From Pseudomonadota bacterium (GTDB lineage Bacteria; Chloroflexota; UBA6077; JAJPHF01), in the NCBI GenBank assembly GCA_021325365.1, contig JAJPHF010000120.1, forward strand, positions 1 to 46,914: a stretch of 46,914 nt of DNA, read 5' to 3'. The notes under the pieces are model-generated. The model was not told the DNA's origin. It worked only from the letters and a program-made list of their open reading frames with translations, and did no database searches. The translations under genes were made by a program, and so were the position numbers. Within the stretch, counting starts at the first letter, position 1, and the number at the start of each line of letters is the position of its first letter. Below, one piece after another: positions 16,164-24,711 of the stretch.

Positions 16164-16280
16164 AAGGCATTGGCAGGGGGCCGTCGTCCGGCATGATGGC
16201 GGGCGAGGAGGTCACGGCCGCGCTGATGGCCCTCGTCAAGGCATTGGCGGGGGGGCTGTGGTCCGGCATGATGGCGGGGA
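16164..16280 (+). repeat. Imperfect direct repeat, two copies
   Basis: A segment of about 41 bases beginning AAGGCATTGGC and ending GTCCGGCATGATGGCGGG occurs at 16164-16204 and again at 16238-16279, offset by 74 bases, with a few substitutions and one extra G in the second. It lies just upstream of the doxX-like gene. Function is unknown. Confidence 0.7.
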
Positions 16281-16390
16281 GGCACTCCCCGGAGTCCCGG
16301 CTGCCCGCCGCATGCTAGCATACCGGCGAGGAGCACGGCGGTGCGCGCGCCGCCGCGCCGCGCGCGGCGGCAGGGGTGAGGGAGGACAGC

Positions 16391-16849
16391 ATGCGCGATC
16401 TCGGTCTGCTGGTGCTGCGGCTCATGGTGGGGGGGATCTTCGTCATTCATGGCTATCCCAAGATCTTCGGCGGCCCGGGCAAGGTCGAGAAGCTGCCCCA
16501 GCCGGTGCGGCAGCACCTCGGCCCCGGCTTCGACGCCGCGATGGAGCGCGGCAGCATCGCCAGCTTCCGCGGCAACGTCGAGGGCATGGGCATGCCCATG
16601 CCGGGCATGATGGCCTGGGCCGCGGCGCTCGCCGAGTTCGCCGGCGGCACCCTGCTCATCCTCGGCTGGCTTACCCGGCTGGCCGCGCTGGCCCTCAGCG
16701 CCAACATGGTCGTCGCCATTACCCGCGTCCACTGGAAGAATGGGATGGTCGGCCAGGGCGGCTACGAGTTTCCGCTCTCGCTGCTCGGCTCGCTCGTCGC
16801 CCTGCTGTTCGCGGGGCCCGGCGCCATCTCCATCGACGGCGATGACTAG
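16391..16849 (+). CDS. DoxX family membrane protein
   Basis: A 152-residue protein with four hydrophobic helices, matching the DoxX family: LLVLRLMVGGIFVIHGYPKIFGG at the N-terminus, AAALAEFAGGTLLILGWLTRLAAL in the middle and VHWKNGMVGQGGYEFP before the last helix. DoxX-type proteins sit in the inner membrane; some are quinol oxidase subunits and others are part of oxidoreductase complexes in redox stress. GGGAGGA lies 6 bases before ATG 16391; an in-frame GTG at 16376 lacks such a site. The cyclase/ATPase gene starts 18 bases downstream on the same strand and is probably co-transcribed. Confidence 0.9.
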   Translation: MRDLGLLVLRLMVGGIFVIHGYPKIFGGPGKVEKLPQPVRQHLGPGFDAAMERGSIASFRGNVEGMGMPMPGMMAWAAALAEFAGGTLLILGWLTRLAALALSANMVVAITRVHWKNGMVGQGGYEFPLSLLGSLVALLFAGPGAISIDGDD

Positions 16850-16867
16850 CCGCCGACTCGTCAGCTC

Positions 16868-19800
16868 ATGACCTGTCGAAACTGTGGCGCGGCGAACCCC
16901 CAGGCCGCGCGCTTCTGCCAGCAGTGCGGCGTCGCCTTCGGCGCAGCCTGCCCGCGCTGCGGCAGCGCCACCTGGCCTGCCGCCCGCTACTGCACCGAGT
17001 GTGGGACGGCCCTCGCGGCGGGAAGCGCCGCCGCCCTCACTCTTCCAGGCTTGGGGGGGCCGGCGCGAAGCGAGCCGAGGGGCGACGGCGCCGCGCTCGC
17101 GGAAGCCGGGGCGGCGCCCGGCACCGCCCCCGATGCGCTCCCCGAGGAGCGGCGCCTCGTCACGGTGCTGTTCGCCGACGTGGTCGGCTTCACGCCGCTC
17201 GCGGAGCGCCTCGACCCCGAGGACGTGCGCGACCTCATGCTGCGGACCTTCCGCGAGCTAGCGCGCATCGTCCGGGAGCACGGCGGGCGCATCGAGAAGT
17301 ACATCGGCGACGCGCTGTTCGGGCTGTTCGGCGCGCCGCTGGCCCGCGAAGACGACGTGGAGCGCGCGCTGCGCTGCGCCCGCGCGCTCCACCGCGCCGT
17401 CGAGCAGCTCTCCGCCGAGCTGGGGCTGGCGCCTGACGCCCCGTTGCGGCTCCGCATCGGCGTGAACACCGGCCTGGCCGTCGTCGGCGCCGTGGGCGAC
17501 GGCCACGAGTACGGCGTGATGGGCGACACGGTGAACACCGCCGCCCGCCTGCAAACCGCCGCCGACCCCGCGACCACCCTGGTCGGCGAGGCTACCTGGC
17601 GCGCGGCGCAGCGCCACTTCGCCTTCTCGCCCCCCCGCCTCCTCCAGCTCAAGGGCAAGGCCGTCCCCACGCTCGGCTATACGCTGCTCGGCCCGCGCAC
17701 GAGCCTGAGCCAGCCGGCAACGGTCGAGCCGCTGCTCGGCCGCGACGCCGAGGTGACGGCGCTCCGGAGCTGGGTCGACGCGGTGGCCGGCGGCCAGGGC
17801 CGCGTCGGCATCATCGTCGGCGAGACGGGGATGGGCAAGACGCGCTTGCTCGCCGAGGCCCAGCGCGCCGCCGAGCAGGCTGGCGTGGGGTGGGCGCTCG
17901 GCCAGGGCCTGCCCCATCGCCAGAACGTGCCCGGCGGCATCTTCGACCACGCCGCGCGCACGCTCATGGGACTGCCGCTCCACGGCAGTCTCGGCGACCC
18001 GGCTGCCGCCGAGGCCAGGCTGCGGGCGCGGCTGGCCGAACTGGACGCCTCGGGCGCCTACCCCTATCTCGCCCGACGCCTGAACCTGCCGCACGACCCG
18101 CGTTTCGAGGCCGAGCTGGCGCAGCTGGCGCCCGCCGCCATCGCCGCCCGCGCCGCCATCGCCATCGAGCGCCTGTTCGTCGGCCTGGCCTCGGAAGCGC
18201 CGCTCATCCTGGCCGTGGACGACGCGCACTGGGCCGACCCCAGCTCGCTCGCCATCCAGGAGCGCCTCCTGGCGCTGACCGAGCGCGTGCCGCTCGGCCT
18301 GTTCTATGCTTTCCGCGCCGACGTCGACAGCGCCTGTAGCCGCCTGCGCGATCGCGCGGCGCGCGAGCTGCCCCACCGCTACGCCGAGCTAACGCTCGGC
18401 GCGCTGTCGCGGGAGGCCAGCGCCGCGCTCGCCCAGCGCCTGCTCGGCGACGACGTGGCGCCGGCGGTCGTCGAGCTAGTGCTCGACCGCGCCGAGGGCA
18501 ACCCGCTCTACCTGGAGGAGGTCGCCCGCAGCCTTGTCGAGGCTGGCGCCCTTGTCCGCACCGACAGCGGCTGGCACCTGGGCGAGGGCAGCGAGCTTTA
18601 CCTGCCTACCACCCTGCACGCCACGCTGCTCGCCCGCCTCGACCGGCTGGCCGAGCCCACCCGCCACCTGTTGCAAGCGGCCAGCGTGCTCGGTCGCCAG
18701 TTCGCCCTGCCGGTGCTGGAGCGGCTGGTGGGCGCCGAGGTCGACGTGGCCGCGGGGCTGCTCGAAGCGCAGCGCGCCGGCCTGCTCGAAGCCGTGCCCA
18801 ACGCGGACGAGCGCCGCTACCAGTTTCGCCACGGCCTGCTGCAAGAGGTTAGCTACGGCACGCTCCTGCTGCGCCGCCGCCGCGAGCTGCACCGCGCCGC
18901 CGCCGAGGCGCTGCTCGCCACCGCGCCCGCGCCCGCCGCCCCGCCGCTAGAGGCGCTGGCCGAGCACTACGCGCAGGCCGAGGCCTGGCCCGAGGCGCAG
19001 GACGCCGCGGCCGCCGCCGCCGAGCGCGCCGAGCAGGGGCACACCTACCGGGAGGCCGCCATCCACTGGCGGGCCGCCGCGCGCGCGGCTGCCGCGCAAG
19101 GAGCGGCCGTGCCTGGCCGCGAGCGCGGCCGCCTCGCCGAGCGCGAGGGCGATGCGCTCCTCCAGCTTGGCGAGTGGGCCGAGGCGCAGACGGCCTACGA
19201 GACCGCCCTGGCGGCCTGGATGGAGGAGCCACCGCGCGAGCGCCAGGCCGCGCGCAGCCGCCTGCACGTCCGGCTGGCGCGCGTCGCCTACCTGATGATC
19301 GACCCCGACCGGGTGAGCCGCATGCTGGAAGTGGCCGTGCCGGGCCTCGATCCGAGCAATCCCCTGCTCGCCGTCGCGCTCAGTCTGGAGGCGCAAGCTT
19401 GCCTCCTGCGCGGCAGCTACCACGCCGCCGCGGTCAACGCGAGCCGCGCCCTCCAGCTCGCGCGGCGATTCGGCGGCCCGAGCGAGCTGGGCGACGCCTA
19501 CGCCGCGCTCACGAATCCCGCGCTGCTCGGCGAGATCGGGCCCCGCGCCCGCACGTATAGCGCCGAGTGGGTGCGCCTGGCGCGTCAGCAGGGCGATCCG
19601 ACGCAGCTCGTCCGCGCGCTCCACTCCAGCGTGGCGAACCACCTGATGCTGCGCGGGACGGCCAGCTCGGCCGAGGAGGCCGACGCGGCCGAGGCCCTCG
19701 CCGTGGCGACGGACCTGCGCGCGCCGGCGCTCGTGCGCACCGCGCGCTCGGTCCTGGGCGGGGTCCAGTTCTTCCGCGGCGACTGGGATGGCGCGGCGCG

Positions 19801-20548
19801 CGAGCTGGCGGGCGGCATGGGCACGCGGCCCGAGGACGTGGGGATGCCGGCCGACTTCACGCGGTTCGTGCTCGGCTCGCTGCACACCGCTCGCGGCGCG
19901 CTCGCCATCGGCCGCGGCTGGTTCGAGGAGGGGCTGGAGCGGGCGCGCTTTGGCCACACCGCCGTCTGGATGGGGGCCGGGCTGGCGCGCAGCCTGCGCC
20001 TCGCGGGCGATACGGCGGGCGCCCGGGCCGCCCTTGCGCGGGCGGCGGCGGGGCAGGCGGAGATCCAATGCCCGGCCTGCAGCCTCGTGTTCTTCGCGAT
20101 CGCCGCCGAGGAGTACGCCGCGCTCAGCGAGCCGGCCGCCGCCGAGCACGCGGCCGCGGAGGCGCAGCGCCTGGCTCGCGCCAGCGACCACGCGCCCGCG
20201 CGCCTCGCCGCCCACCGCGCCCTGGCGCGGCTCCACCTCGACGCCGGGCGACCCGACGCGGCGCTGGCTGAGCTGGCGCCCGCGCTGCGCCTCAGCCAGT
20301 CCGTGGAGCACCTCTACGACCGCGCCCGCACGGAGCACCTAGGGGGCCAGGCGCGCCTCGCTCGCGCCCGTCCTCGCGACCGCGCCGCGGCCCGCGACCT
20401 GCTTGGCCGGGCCCTGCGCACCTTCGAGCACCTCGGGGCCGCGCCCGAGGCGGACGCCTGCCGCGCAGCCCTCGCCACGCTCCCGCGCGCCCGTGGCCCG
20501 CGCCGTCTCGCCGCCCCCGCGCCGCGCCCCCTCGTCCAGGCCGTCTAA
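16868..20548 (+). CDS. Zinc-ribbon / nucleotide cyclase / STAND-type ATPase / TPR regulator
   Basis: A 1226-residue multidomain signalling protein. Two N-terminal zinc ribbons use C3-C6-C17-C20 and C28-C31-C42-C45. A class III nucleotide cyclase domain spans about 95-278, with both metal Asp residues (D104 in LFADVVGFT, D148 in KYIGDAL), the substrate Lys K144, and D220, N223 and R227 of GVMGDTVNTAARL; all catalytic residues are present. Next is an AAA-like ATPase with Walker A GETGMGKT (318-325) and Walker B LILAVDD (D451-D452). From about 650 to the end come Ala-rich TPR-like helical repeats. The likely job is to sense a ligand or partner through the TPR region and make cAMP or cGMP. Large paralogous families of this layout occur in Chloroflexota and actinobacteria. 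The cytoplasm is expected; no membrane segment is seen. Confidence 0.92.
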   Translation: MTCRNCGAANPQAARFCQQCGVAFGAACPRCGSATWPAARYCTECGTALAAGSAAALTLPGLGGPARSEPRGDGAALAEAGAAPGTAPDALPEERRLVTVLFADVVGFTPLAERLDPEDVRDLMLRTFRELARIVREHGGRIEKYIGDALFGLFGAPLAREDDVERALRCARALHRAVEQLSAELGLAPDAPLRLRIGVNTGLAVVGAVGDGHEYGVMGDTVNTAARLQTAADPATTLVGEATWRAAQRHFAFSPPRLLQLKGKAVPTLGYTLLGPRTSLSQPATVEPLLGRDAEVTALRSWVDAVAGGQGRVGIIVGETGMGKTRLLAEAQRAAEQAGVGWALGQGLPHRQNVPGGIFDHAARTLMGLPLHGSLGDPAAAEARLRARLAELDASGAYPYLARRLNLPHDPRFEAELAQLAPAAIAARAAIAIERLFVGLASEAPLILAVDDAHWADPSSLAIQERLLALTERVPLGLFYAFRADVDSACSRLRDRAARELPHRYAELTLGALSREASAALAQRLLGDDVAPAVVELVLDRAEGNPLYLEEVARSLVEAGALVRTDSGWHLGEGSELYLPTTLHATLLARLDRLAEPTRHLLQAASVLGRQFALPVLERLVGAEVDVAAGLLEAQRAGLLEAVPNADERRYQFRHGLLQEVSYGTLLLRRRRELHRAAAEALLATAPAPAAPPLEALAEHYAQAEAWPEAQDAAAAAAERAEQGHTYREAAIHWRAAARAAAAQGAAVPGRERGRLAEREGDALLQLGEWAEAQTAYETALAAWMEEPPRERQAARSRLHVRLARVAYLMIDPDRVSRMLEVAVPGLDPSNPLLAVALSLEAQACLLRGSYHAAAVNASRALQLARRFGGPSELGDAYAALTNPALLGEIGPRARTYSAEWVRLARQQGDPTQLVRALHSSVANHLMLRGTASSAEEADAAEALAVATDLRAPALVRTARSVLGGVQFFRGDWDGAARELAGGMGTRPEDVGMPADFTRFVLGSLHTARGALAIGRGWFEEGLERARFGHTAVWMGAGLARSLRLAGDTAGARAALARAAAGQAEIQCPACSLVFFAIAAEEYAALSEPAAAEHAAAEAQRLARASDHAPARLAAHRALARLHLDAGRPDAALAELAPALRLSQSVEHLYDRARTEHLGGQARLARARPRDRAAARDLLGRALRTFEHLGAAPEADACRAALATLPRARGPRRLAAPAPRPLVQAV

Positions 20549-20569
20549 CCCTGCGGGGCGCATCCGGCG

Positions 20570-20830
20570 CTAGCGGTACGTGTGCTCGTCGCGCTTGCGG
20601 ATGTCGATGATGGCCAAGATCTGCTCGCGGTCGTCGATGTCGAACAGAATGCGCCAGTCGCCCACGCGACGACGATACTGGGCCACTGGCGCGTGCTCCA
20701 GTTTGATGGTTCCTGGCTGTCTAGGTTCTTCTTGTAGACTTGCGATGGTCGCTCGCACATGTCGGGCCTGCCGCGTCGGCAACGCCAGGAACGACTTACG
20801 TGCCTGGCGAGAGAAGATAGCGCGGTACAC
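20570..20830 (-). CDS. RelE/ParE-family toxin
   Basis: An 86-residue toxin of the RelE/ParE superfamily, which act as ribosome-dependent mRNA interferases (RelE) or gyrase poisons (ParE). The visible pattern is YRAIFSRQARKSFLALP at the N-terminus, the YRRRVGDWRILFDID core strand pair, and IIDIRKRDEHTY at the C-terminus. RVGDWRILFDIDD with the basic IRKRDEHTYR end favours the RelE branch. It starts with GTG that shares one base with the antitoxin stop (TAGTG), and AAGGGA lies about 6 bases before it, so the two are translationally coupled. The C-terminal Tyr-Arg end is intact. Confidence 0.88.
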   Translation of the reverse strand: MYRAIFSRQARKSFLALPTRQARHVRATIASLQEEPRQPGTIKLEHAPVAQYRRRVGDWRILFDIDDREQILAIIDIRKRDEHTYR

Positions 20831-21114
20831 TACAGTCCCTTTTCGGCGAAGACCTCCGCAGCAGATATTCCCCGACCGGCGTCAATATCCTGGCGAGCTT
20901 CGAGCAACACAGCTAGATACTCGGGGTCCGCGAACTCCTTTAATGCCTGCTGCACCTCACGGTAGTGCTCGAAGTCGACGATGACTGCCGCTGGCTCACC
21001 GTCACGCGTGACGATCAGCTCTTGCCCTTCGCTCGCGAGGCGGTCCAGAAATTCGGGTAGGCGCCGCTCTAGGTCGTGCATACCCACGACCTGAGCGGAT
21101 GGCCACTCACTCAC
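20830..21114 (-). CDS. Phd/YefM-family antitoxin
   Basis: A 94-residue antitoxin. The N-terminal DNA-binding and dimer domain shows VGMHDLERRLPEFLDRL, then GQELIVTRDGEPAAVIVDFEHY, the classical Phd/YefM pattern. The acidic C-terminal helix (about 55-94) would wrap the toxin. The GTG at 21114 is chosen because GGAGG lies 7 bases upstream and the conserved domain begins at once. An ATG at 21144 is in frame and makes an ATGA overlap with the upstream cupin gene, so it cannot be ruled out. The pair should autoregulate through the antitoxin. Confidence 0.88.
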   Translation of the reverse strand: MSEWPSAQVVGMHDLERRLPEFLDRLASEGQELIVTRDGEPAAVIVDFEHYREVQQALKEFADPEYLAVLLEARQDIDAGRGISAAEVFAEKGL

Positions 21115-21140
21115 CTTATGGCCTCCTCTGCCGCCAATGA

Positions 21141-22196
21141 TCATGCTGCCTCGCGCAGCAGCCCCAGGGCGCGCAGGACGGGCGCGTCGGTGAACGAGAA
21201 GAGGATCGCCGGGGCCGCGCCCGACAGGTTGACGTGCTGGTGCGGGTACCAGCTGGGCACGCAGAATACGTCCTTCTCGTGCCAGTCGAGCCGGCGGTCG
21301 CCCACCAGCGTGTAGCCCGCGCCCTCGACGACGTGATACACGACGCTGCTCGTGTGCTGGTGCGGCTGCGTGCTGAAGCCGGCCGGCAGCCATTGCACGT
21401 GGCAGCCGATCGTCGGCATGACCGGCCCGCCCGTGCGCGGGTTCACGTACTCCAGCACCACGCCGTCGAACGGGCTGCCCGCGTCACGCGTCGCGATGTC
21501 CGCGAGCGTCGCCCGGGTGCGGTCCCAGGTGTAGTTCAGCAGCGGCGAATGAAGCCCGAGGTGCTGCTCGTAGGTCGGCACTAGCGCGCCCGAGCCGTAC
21601 TTGTGCTGCGAGTCGTCCACCGGCTTCGGCAGCGGCTGGCGCTCCTCGGGATACAGGTTGAAGAACATCGCGTCGAGCTGGTTCACTAGCGGCAGGTCCA
21701 GGCCGTCCAGCCAGACCATCGGCTCGTCGGACTCGTTGCCGTGGTCGTGCCAGGTCCAGTTCGGCGTCAGCACCATGTCGCCGGGGTTCATGATGGTCTT
21801 CTCGCCGTCCACCGCGGTGTAGGCGCCGTGGCCCTCGACGATGAAGCGCAGCGCGGCGGCCGTGTGGCGGTGCGAGCGCGCGATCTCCCCCGGCAGGATG
21901 AGCTGCAAGCCCGCGTACAGCGTCCCCGTGATGGCGCACTCGCCGTTCAGCCCCGGATTCAGCAGCATGACCACGCGGCGCTCGGCCTCGTCGGTCCCGA
22001 TCAGCTCGCCCGCGCGGTACACCTGCGGCCGCAGCTCCGCCCACGACCACAGGTGCGGCACGGCCTTCGGCTGTGGCGTGGGCGTGATCAGGCTGTGCAG
22101 CACCGTCCACAGCGGCGCGGCGTGGTAGCGCTCCAGATCGCGGTAGTAGGCTTGCAGCGCCTGCTCGCGGGTGGCGGGATCCTGCAACATCGCCAT
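21141..22196 (-). CDS. Gentisate 1,2-dioxygenase-like bicupin
   Basis: A 351-residue protein with two cupin domains. The N-terminal one (about 95-180) carries the likely iron ligands in ARSHRHTAAALRFIVEG and a third His in TWHDHGNE. The C-terminal one (about 275-335) has STQPHQHTSSVVYHVVEG and SWYPHQHVNLSG. The pattern PGEIARSHRHTAAALRF is that of gentisate 1,2-dioxygenase, which opens the ring of gentisate to maleylpyruvate. Relatives also act on salicylate or 1-hydroxy-2-naphthoate. No maleylpyruvate isomerase or fumarylpyruvate hydrolase gene lies nearby, so the exact substrate is open. The toxin-antitoxin pair follows on the same strand. Confidence 0.88.
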   Translation of the reverse strand: MAMLQDPATREQALQAYYRDLERYHAAPLWTVLHSLITPTPQPKAVPHLWSWAELRPQVYRAGELIGTDEAERRVVMLLNPGLNGECAITGTLYAGLQLILPGEIARSHRHTAAALRFIVEGHGAYTAVDGEKTIMNPGDMVLTPNWTWHDHGNESDEPMVWLDGLDLPLVNQLDAMFFNLYPEERQPLPKPVDDSQHKYGSGALVPTYEQHLGLHSPLLNYTWDRTRATLADIATRDAGSPFDGVVLEYVNPRTGGPVMPTIGCHVQWLPAGFSTQPHQHTSSVVYHVVEGAGYTLVGDRRLDWHEKDVFCVPSWYPHQHVNLSGAAPAILFSFTDAPVLRALGLLREAA

Positions 22197-22372
22197 GGCG
22201 ACACCTCCTCACGGCAGCACGCGGCGCCTGCCCGCGTCAGCCCCTTCCCCATGTTCCGGAATTATACGGCGTGCTGACTAAAGGCGGGCAGCGGCGCTCG
22301 GCTCGGCTAGAGGCAGACCACTGGCCCGCATCGGACATCGAGTGCGCCGGAGGAGCGGGGGGCGAGGGTAGC

Positions 22373-22801
22373 TCAATTCGGGGGGCAGGTGCAGTTCATG
22401 TGCATGGCCGAAAGCAGCCGATCGAGGTCGAACGGCTTCGGCACGGCGATCCGCGCGCCGGCCGCCAGCGCCGCGGCCAGGTGCTCGCGGCTGGCGCTCA
22501 TCGCGACCACCGGCACCCCGGCGCCCACGGTGGCCAGGTGCCGCAGCACGCCCACGCCGTCCACGCGGGGCAGCATCATGTCCAACAGCACGGCGCACAG
22601 GTGGTCGGCACGGCGGCGATGCGTGTCCAGGCGGTGAATGGCCTCCGCCCCGTCGCGCGCCTCCTCCACCTCGTAGCCCTCGTCCCGCAGGAAGTCGGCC
22701 ACCATCTCGCGCACGGCCGGCTCGTCCTCCACGACCAGCACCGTGTGTGGGTGATCCTGAGAGCCTGCCGCGCACTGGCCGTTCGCCTGCATCGTACTCA
22801 T
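22373..22801 (-). CDS. Stand-alone response regulator receiver
   Basis: A 142-residue CheY-like receiver domain and nothing else. The acidic pocket is E25-D26 (VVEDEP), the phosphoacceptor is D74 (LLDMMLPR), the switch Ser is S102 (AMSAS) and the conserved Lys is K122 (PKPF). All key residues are present. About 18 unconserved residues precede the domain and a short NCTCPP tail follows it. No histidine kinase or output domain is encoded in the window, so it must be phosphorylated by an unlinked kinase and act by protein contact. Confidence 0.9.
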   Translation of the reverse strand: MSTMQANGQCAAGSQDHPHTVLVVEDEPAVREMVADFLRDEGYEVEEARDGAEAIHRLDTHRRRADHLCAVLLDMMLPRVDGVGVLRHLATVGAGVPVVAMSASREHLAAALAAGARIAVPKPFDLDRLLSAMHMNCTCPPN

Positions 22802-22882
22802 CCCGTCTGGTCGTCAATGCCTTTACTTTTTCTTAGAATGCAAGATGCGGACCACGGCTCCGCGCGCGGTTATCTCATCGGC

Positions 22883-23836
22883 CTACGCCTCGCGCGCCCG
22901 CAGCCCCAGATAGAGCAGCGTCAGCGCGTTCGCGGCCAGGGGAAAAAACAGCAGATTCGCCGCCAGCAGCCCCAGCCCGCTCAGCAGCAGCGTCGTGGCG
23001 GCATCCGCCTGGCCGCCCAGCAGCGCCGCGACGAGCCGCGACGCGGCGCCGCCCAGGACGCCCTGCGCGACGGCGAGCACCGTGAGCAGCAGAGCAGTCT
23101 GCCACCAGCGCCCACGCAGCAGCGCCGCGCTCCGCCGCAGCGCGTTCGCCGCCCCCGCGTCCTCCAGCACCACCGCCTGGATGAACAAGGCCCAGCGCAC
23201 GAAGGCGTAGACCGCGTACAGGAGCGCGCCACTGACCAGGCCGACGAGCGCCAGCGAGAGCAGCGCCGTCAGCCACGAAGGGGGCGCCTCGCCCGCCGGC
23301 GCCAGCATGTACTGGGCGGCGAACAGCACCACCCAAATGGCGCACACCGCGAGCAGCACGGCGCAGATAATGACGCCGGCCAGCAGGATCGCGCCGAACA
23401 GCGGCCCGAGCCGCTCCAGCACCGCGCGGTAGGCGCCGGCGATCGCGCCCGCGCCGGCCGCCGGGCGGCGCCCGGCGGCCGCTTGCTCGCCGTTCAGCAA
23501 GTACGCCAGCGCGCCGGCGCTCAGCACCGTGCCGACCACCTGGAGCAGCGTCGCGGCGATCAGCAGCAGCCAGAAGCCGATCGCGCGATCGGCGCCGACG
23601 CCCAGCAGCGCCGCCACCGCCTCGCCCGGCGCGTGTACCTCCGGGAGCGTGGCCGCGAGCACGGCGTCGAGCGAGACCGAGGCGCCGTAGCCGGCCAGCC
23701 AGGTGAGCAGTCCCGTCGGCAGCTGCGCCACCGCCGTGGCGCCGAGGTAGAGCCCGAAGCGAGCGCGGTAGCTGGCCCACGACCGCCCGAGCAGCGGGCC
23801 GATGCCTAACGCCCGCGGCGCCGTGGCCGCCTGCAT
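22883..23836 (-). CDS. Polytopic membrane protein, unknown function
   Basis: A 317-residue integral membrane protein with about six long hydrophobic segments. It starts LLGRSWASYRARFGLYLGATAVAQLP and has the broad layout of the membrane domains linked to glycerophosphodiesterases (GDPD-like / DUF7544-like proteins), with repeated pairs of long helices containing Gly, Ala and Leu and a RSAALLRGRWWQTALLLTVL stretch near 255. No catalytic motif is seen. ATG 23836 has AGGGAGG at good spacing; upstream extension runs into the divergent promoter region of the pyrophosphatase gene. I cannot assign a role. Confidence 0.75.
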   Translation of the reverse strand: MQAATAPRALGIGPLLGRSWASYRARFGLYLGATAVAQLPTGLLTWLAGYGASVSLDAVLAATLPEVHAPGEAVAALLGVGADRAIGFWLLLIAATLLQVVGTVLSAGALAYLLNGEQAAAGRRPAAGAGAIAGAYRAVLERLGPLFGAILLAGVIICAVLLAVCAIWVVLFAAQYMLAPAGEAPPSWLTALLSLALVGLVSGALLYAVYAFVRWALFIQAVVLEDAGAANALRRSAALLRGRWWQTALLLTVLAVAQGVLGGAASRLVAALLGGQADAATTLLLSGLGLLAANLLFFPLAANALTLLYLGLRAREA

Positions 23837-23999
23837 ACCCGCCTCCCTGTACCGGCCAGATTGTAGCCCGCCCCTCGCGCCCCCGACTACGCCGTCCGCG
23901 TGGCCCCTGTCGAAGCGGGGCCTGTATGCCGCCGGGTCGGATAGACTGAGAGTGCGCGCGAAACATGCCATGATTCAGCGCGCCCGATGGGGGAGCACC

Positions 24000-24629
24000 G
24001 TGGCTGACACACCGCTGCGACCGGGCGACCGGCTGCTGCTGGCGACGACGAGCGCGGGCAAGCAGCGCGAGCTGCGCGCGCTGCTCGGCGACCTGCCGCT
24101 CACGCTCGTCACGCCGGCCGACCTGGGGCTGACGCTGGTGCCCGAGGAGACCGGCACCACCTTCGCCGCCAACGCCGCTATCAAGGCCCACGCCTACCAC
24201 GCCGCCGCCGGCCTGCCCACCCTAGCCGAGGACTCGGGGCTGGAGGTGGACGCGCTCGGCGGGGCGCCGGGCGTCTACAGCGCCCGCTGGGAAGGGCTGC
24301 CCGACGGCGCCGAGAAGAACGCGCTGCTGCTCAGCCGCGTGGCCGACGTGCCGCCTGCGGAGCGCGGCTGCCGCTACGTCTGCCACATGGTGCTCATCGA
24401 CGGCGCCGGGGCCGAGCACCACGCGGAGGGCGAGTGCCGTGGCACGGTCGCCTACGAGCAGCGCGGCACTGGCGGCTTCGGGTACGACCCCCTCTTCTAC
24501 GTCCCGGAACGGGGCCAGACGATGGCCGAGCTGCCCGCCGCCGAGAAGGACCGCCTCAGTCATCGCGGCGCCGCCGCCGCCCGCCTCCGCGCCATCATCC
24601 AGCGCCTGCTCGCCGGCGCCACCAGCTAA
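24000..24629 (+). CDS. rdgB: XTP/dITP diphosphatase (RdgB/HAM1)
   Basis: A 209-residue house-cleaning pyrophosphatase that hydrolyses non-canonical dITP, XTP and ITP to monophosphates and keeps them out of nucleic acids. The family signature is complete: LLLATTSAGKQREL at the N-terminus, AEDSGLEVDALGGAPGVYSAR, and GTGGFGYDPLFYVPERG, with SHRGAA near the end. GTG 24000 is chosen with GGGGGAG just upstream and because the length then fits the family (about 195-210). An in-frame ATG at 23970 would add 10 residues. A strong double hairpin starts 7 bases after the stop. It is divergent from the membrane protein gene. Confidence 0.95.
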   Translation: MADTPLRPGDRLLLATTSAGKQRELRALLGDLPLTLVTPADLGLTLVPEETGTTFAANAAIKAHAYHAAAGLPTLAEDSGLEVDALGGAPGVYSARWEGLPDGAEKNALLLSRVADVPPAERGCRYVCHMVLIDGAGAEHHAEGECRGTVAYEQRGTGGFGYDPLFYVPERGQTMAELPAAEKDRLSHRGAAAARLRAIIQRLLAGATS

Positions 24630-24636
24630 GCGGCCG

Positions 24637-24711
24637 GCCCAGGTTGGGGTGCATGTTTGTCTTCGCCAAACATGCACCCCAACCTGGGCGCGTGCTTAGC
24701 CACGCGCCCAG
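24637..24711 (+). terminator. Two overlapping alternative hairpins after rdgB
   Basis: Arms 24637-24659 and 24667-24689 form a perfect 23-bp stem with a 7-base loop. Arms 24684-24694 and 24701-24711 (CTGGGCGCGTG/CACGCGCCCAG) form a perfect 11-bp stem with a CTTAGC loop. The second stem uses the last six bases of the first, so only one can be complete at a time. The first is likely the rdgB terminator; no T-run follows either. Confidence 0.6.

Larger units (their letters stand above)
15216..16390. other. Gene-free repeat island
   Basis: Nearly 1.2 kb without a credible gene. It holds a run of 12 C at 15313-15324, a 51-bp tandem repeat, a long hairpin, a probable MITE and a pair of 40-base direct repeats, each listed separately. 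Open frames here have no family match and are explained by repeat structure. The promoter for the leftward hydrolase gene should lie near its right end, but no clear box is seen. Confidence 0.7.

Noticed and set aside
15974..16732. Minus-strand open frame over the MITE and the doxX-like gene
   Set aside because: It crosses the inverted repeats and the real plus-strand DoxX gene and has no domain.
18947..20338. Long minus-strand frame opposite the TPR region
   Set aside because: Antisense of Ala-rich helical repeats, with no start site or domain.
22271..23809. Plus-strand frame of about 500 codons opposite the receiver and membrane protein
   Set aside because: Gln/Arg/His-rich shadow of two supported minus-strand genes.
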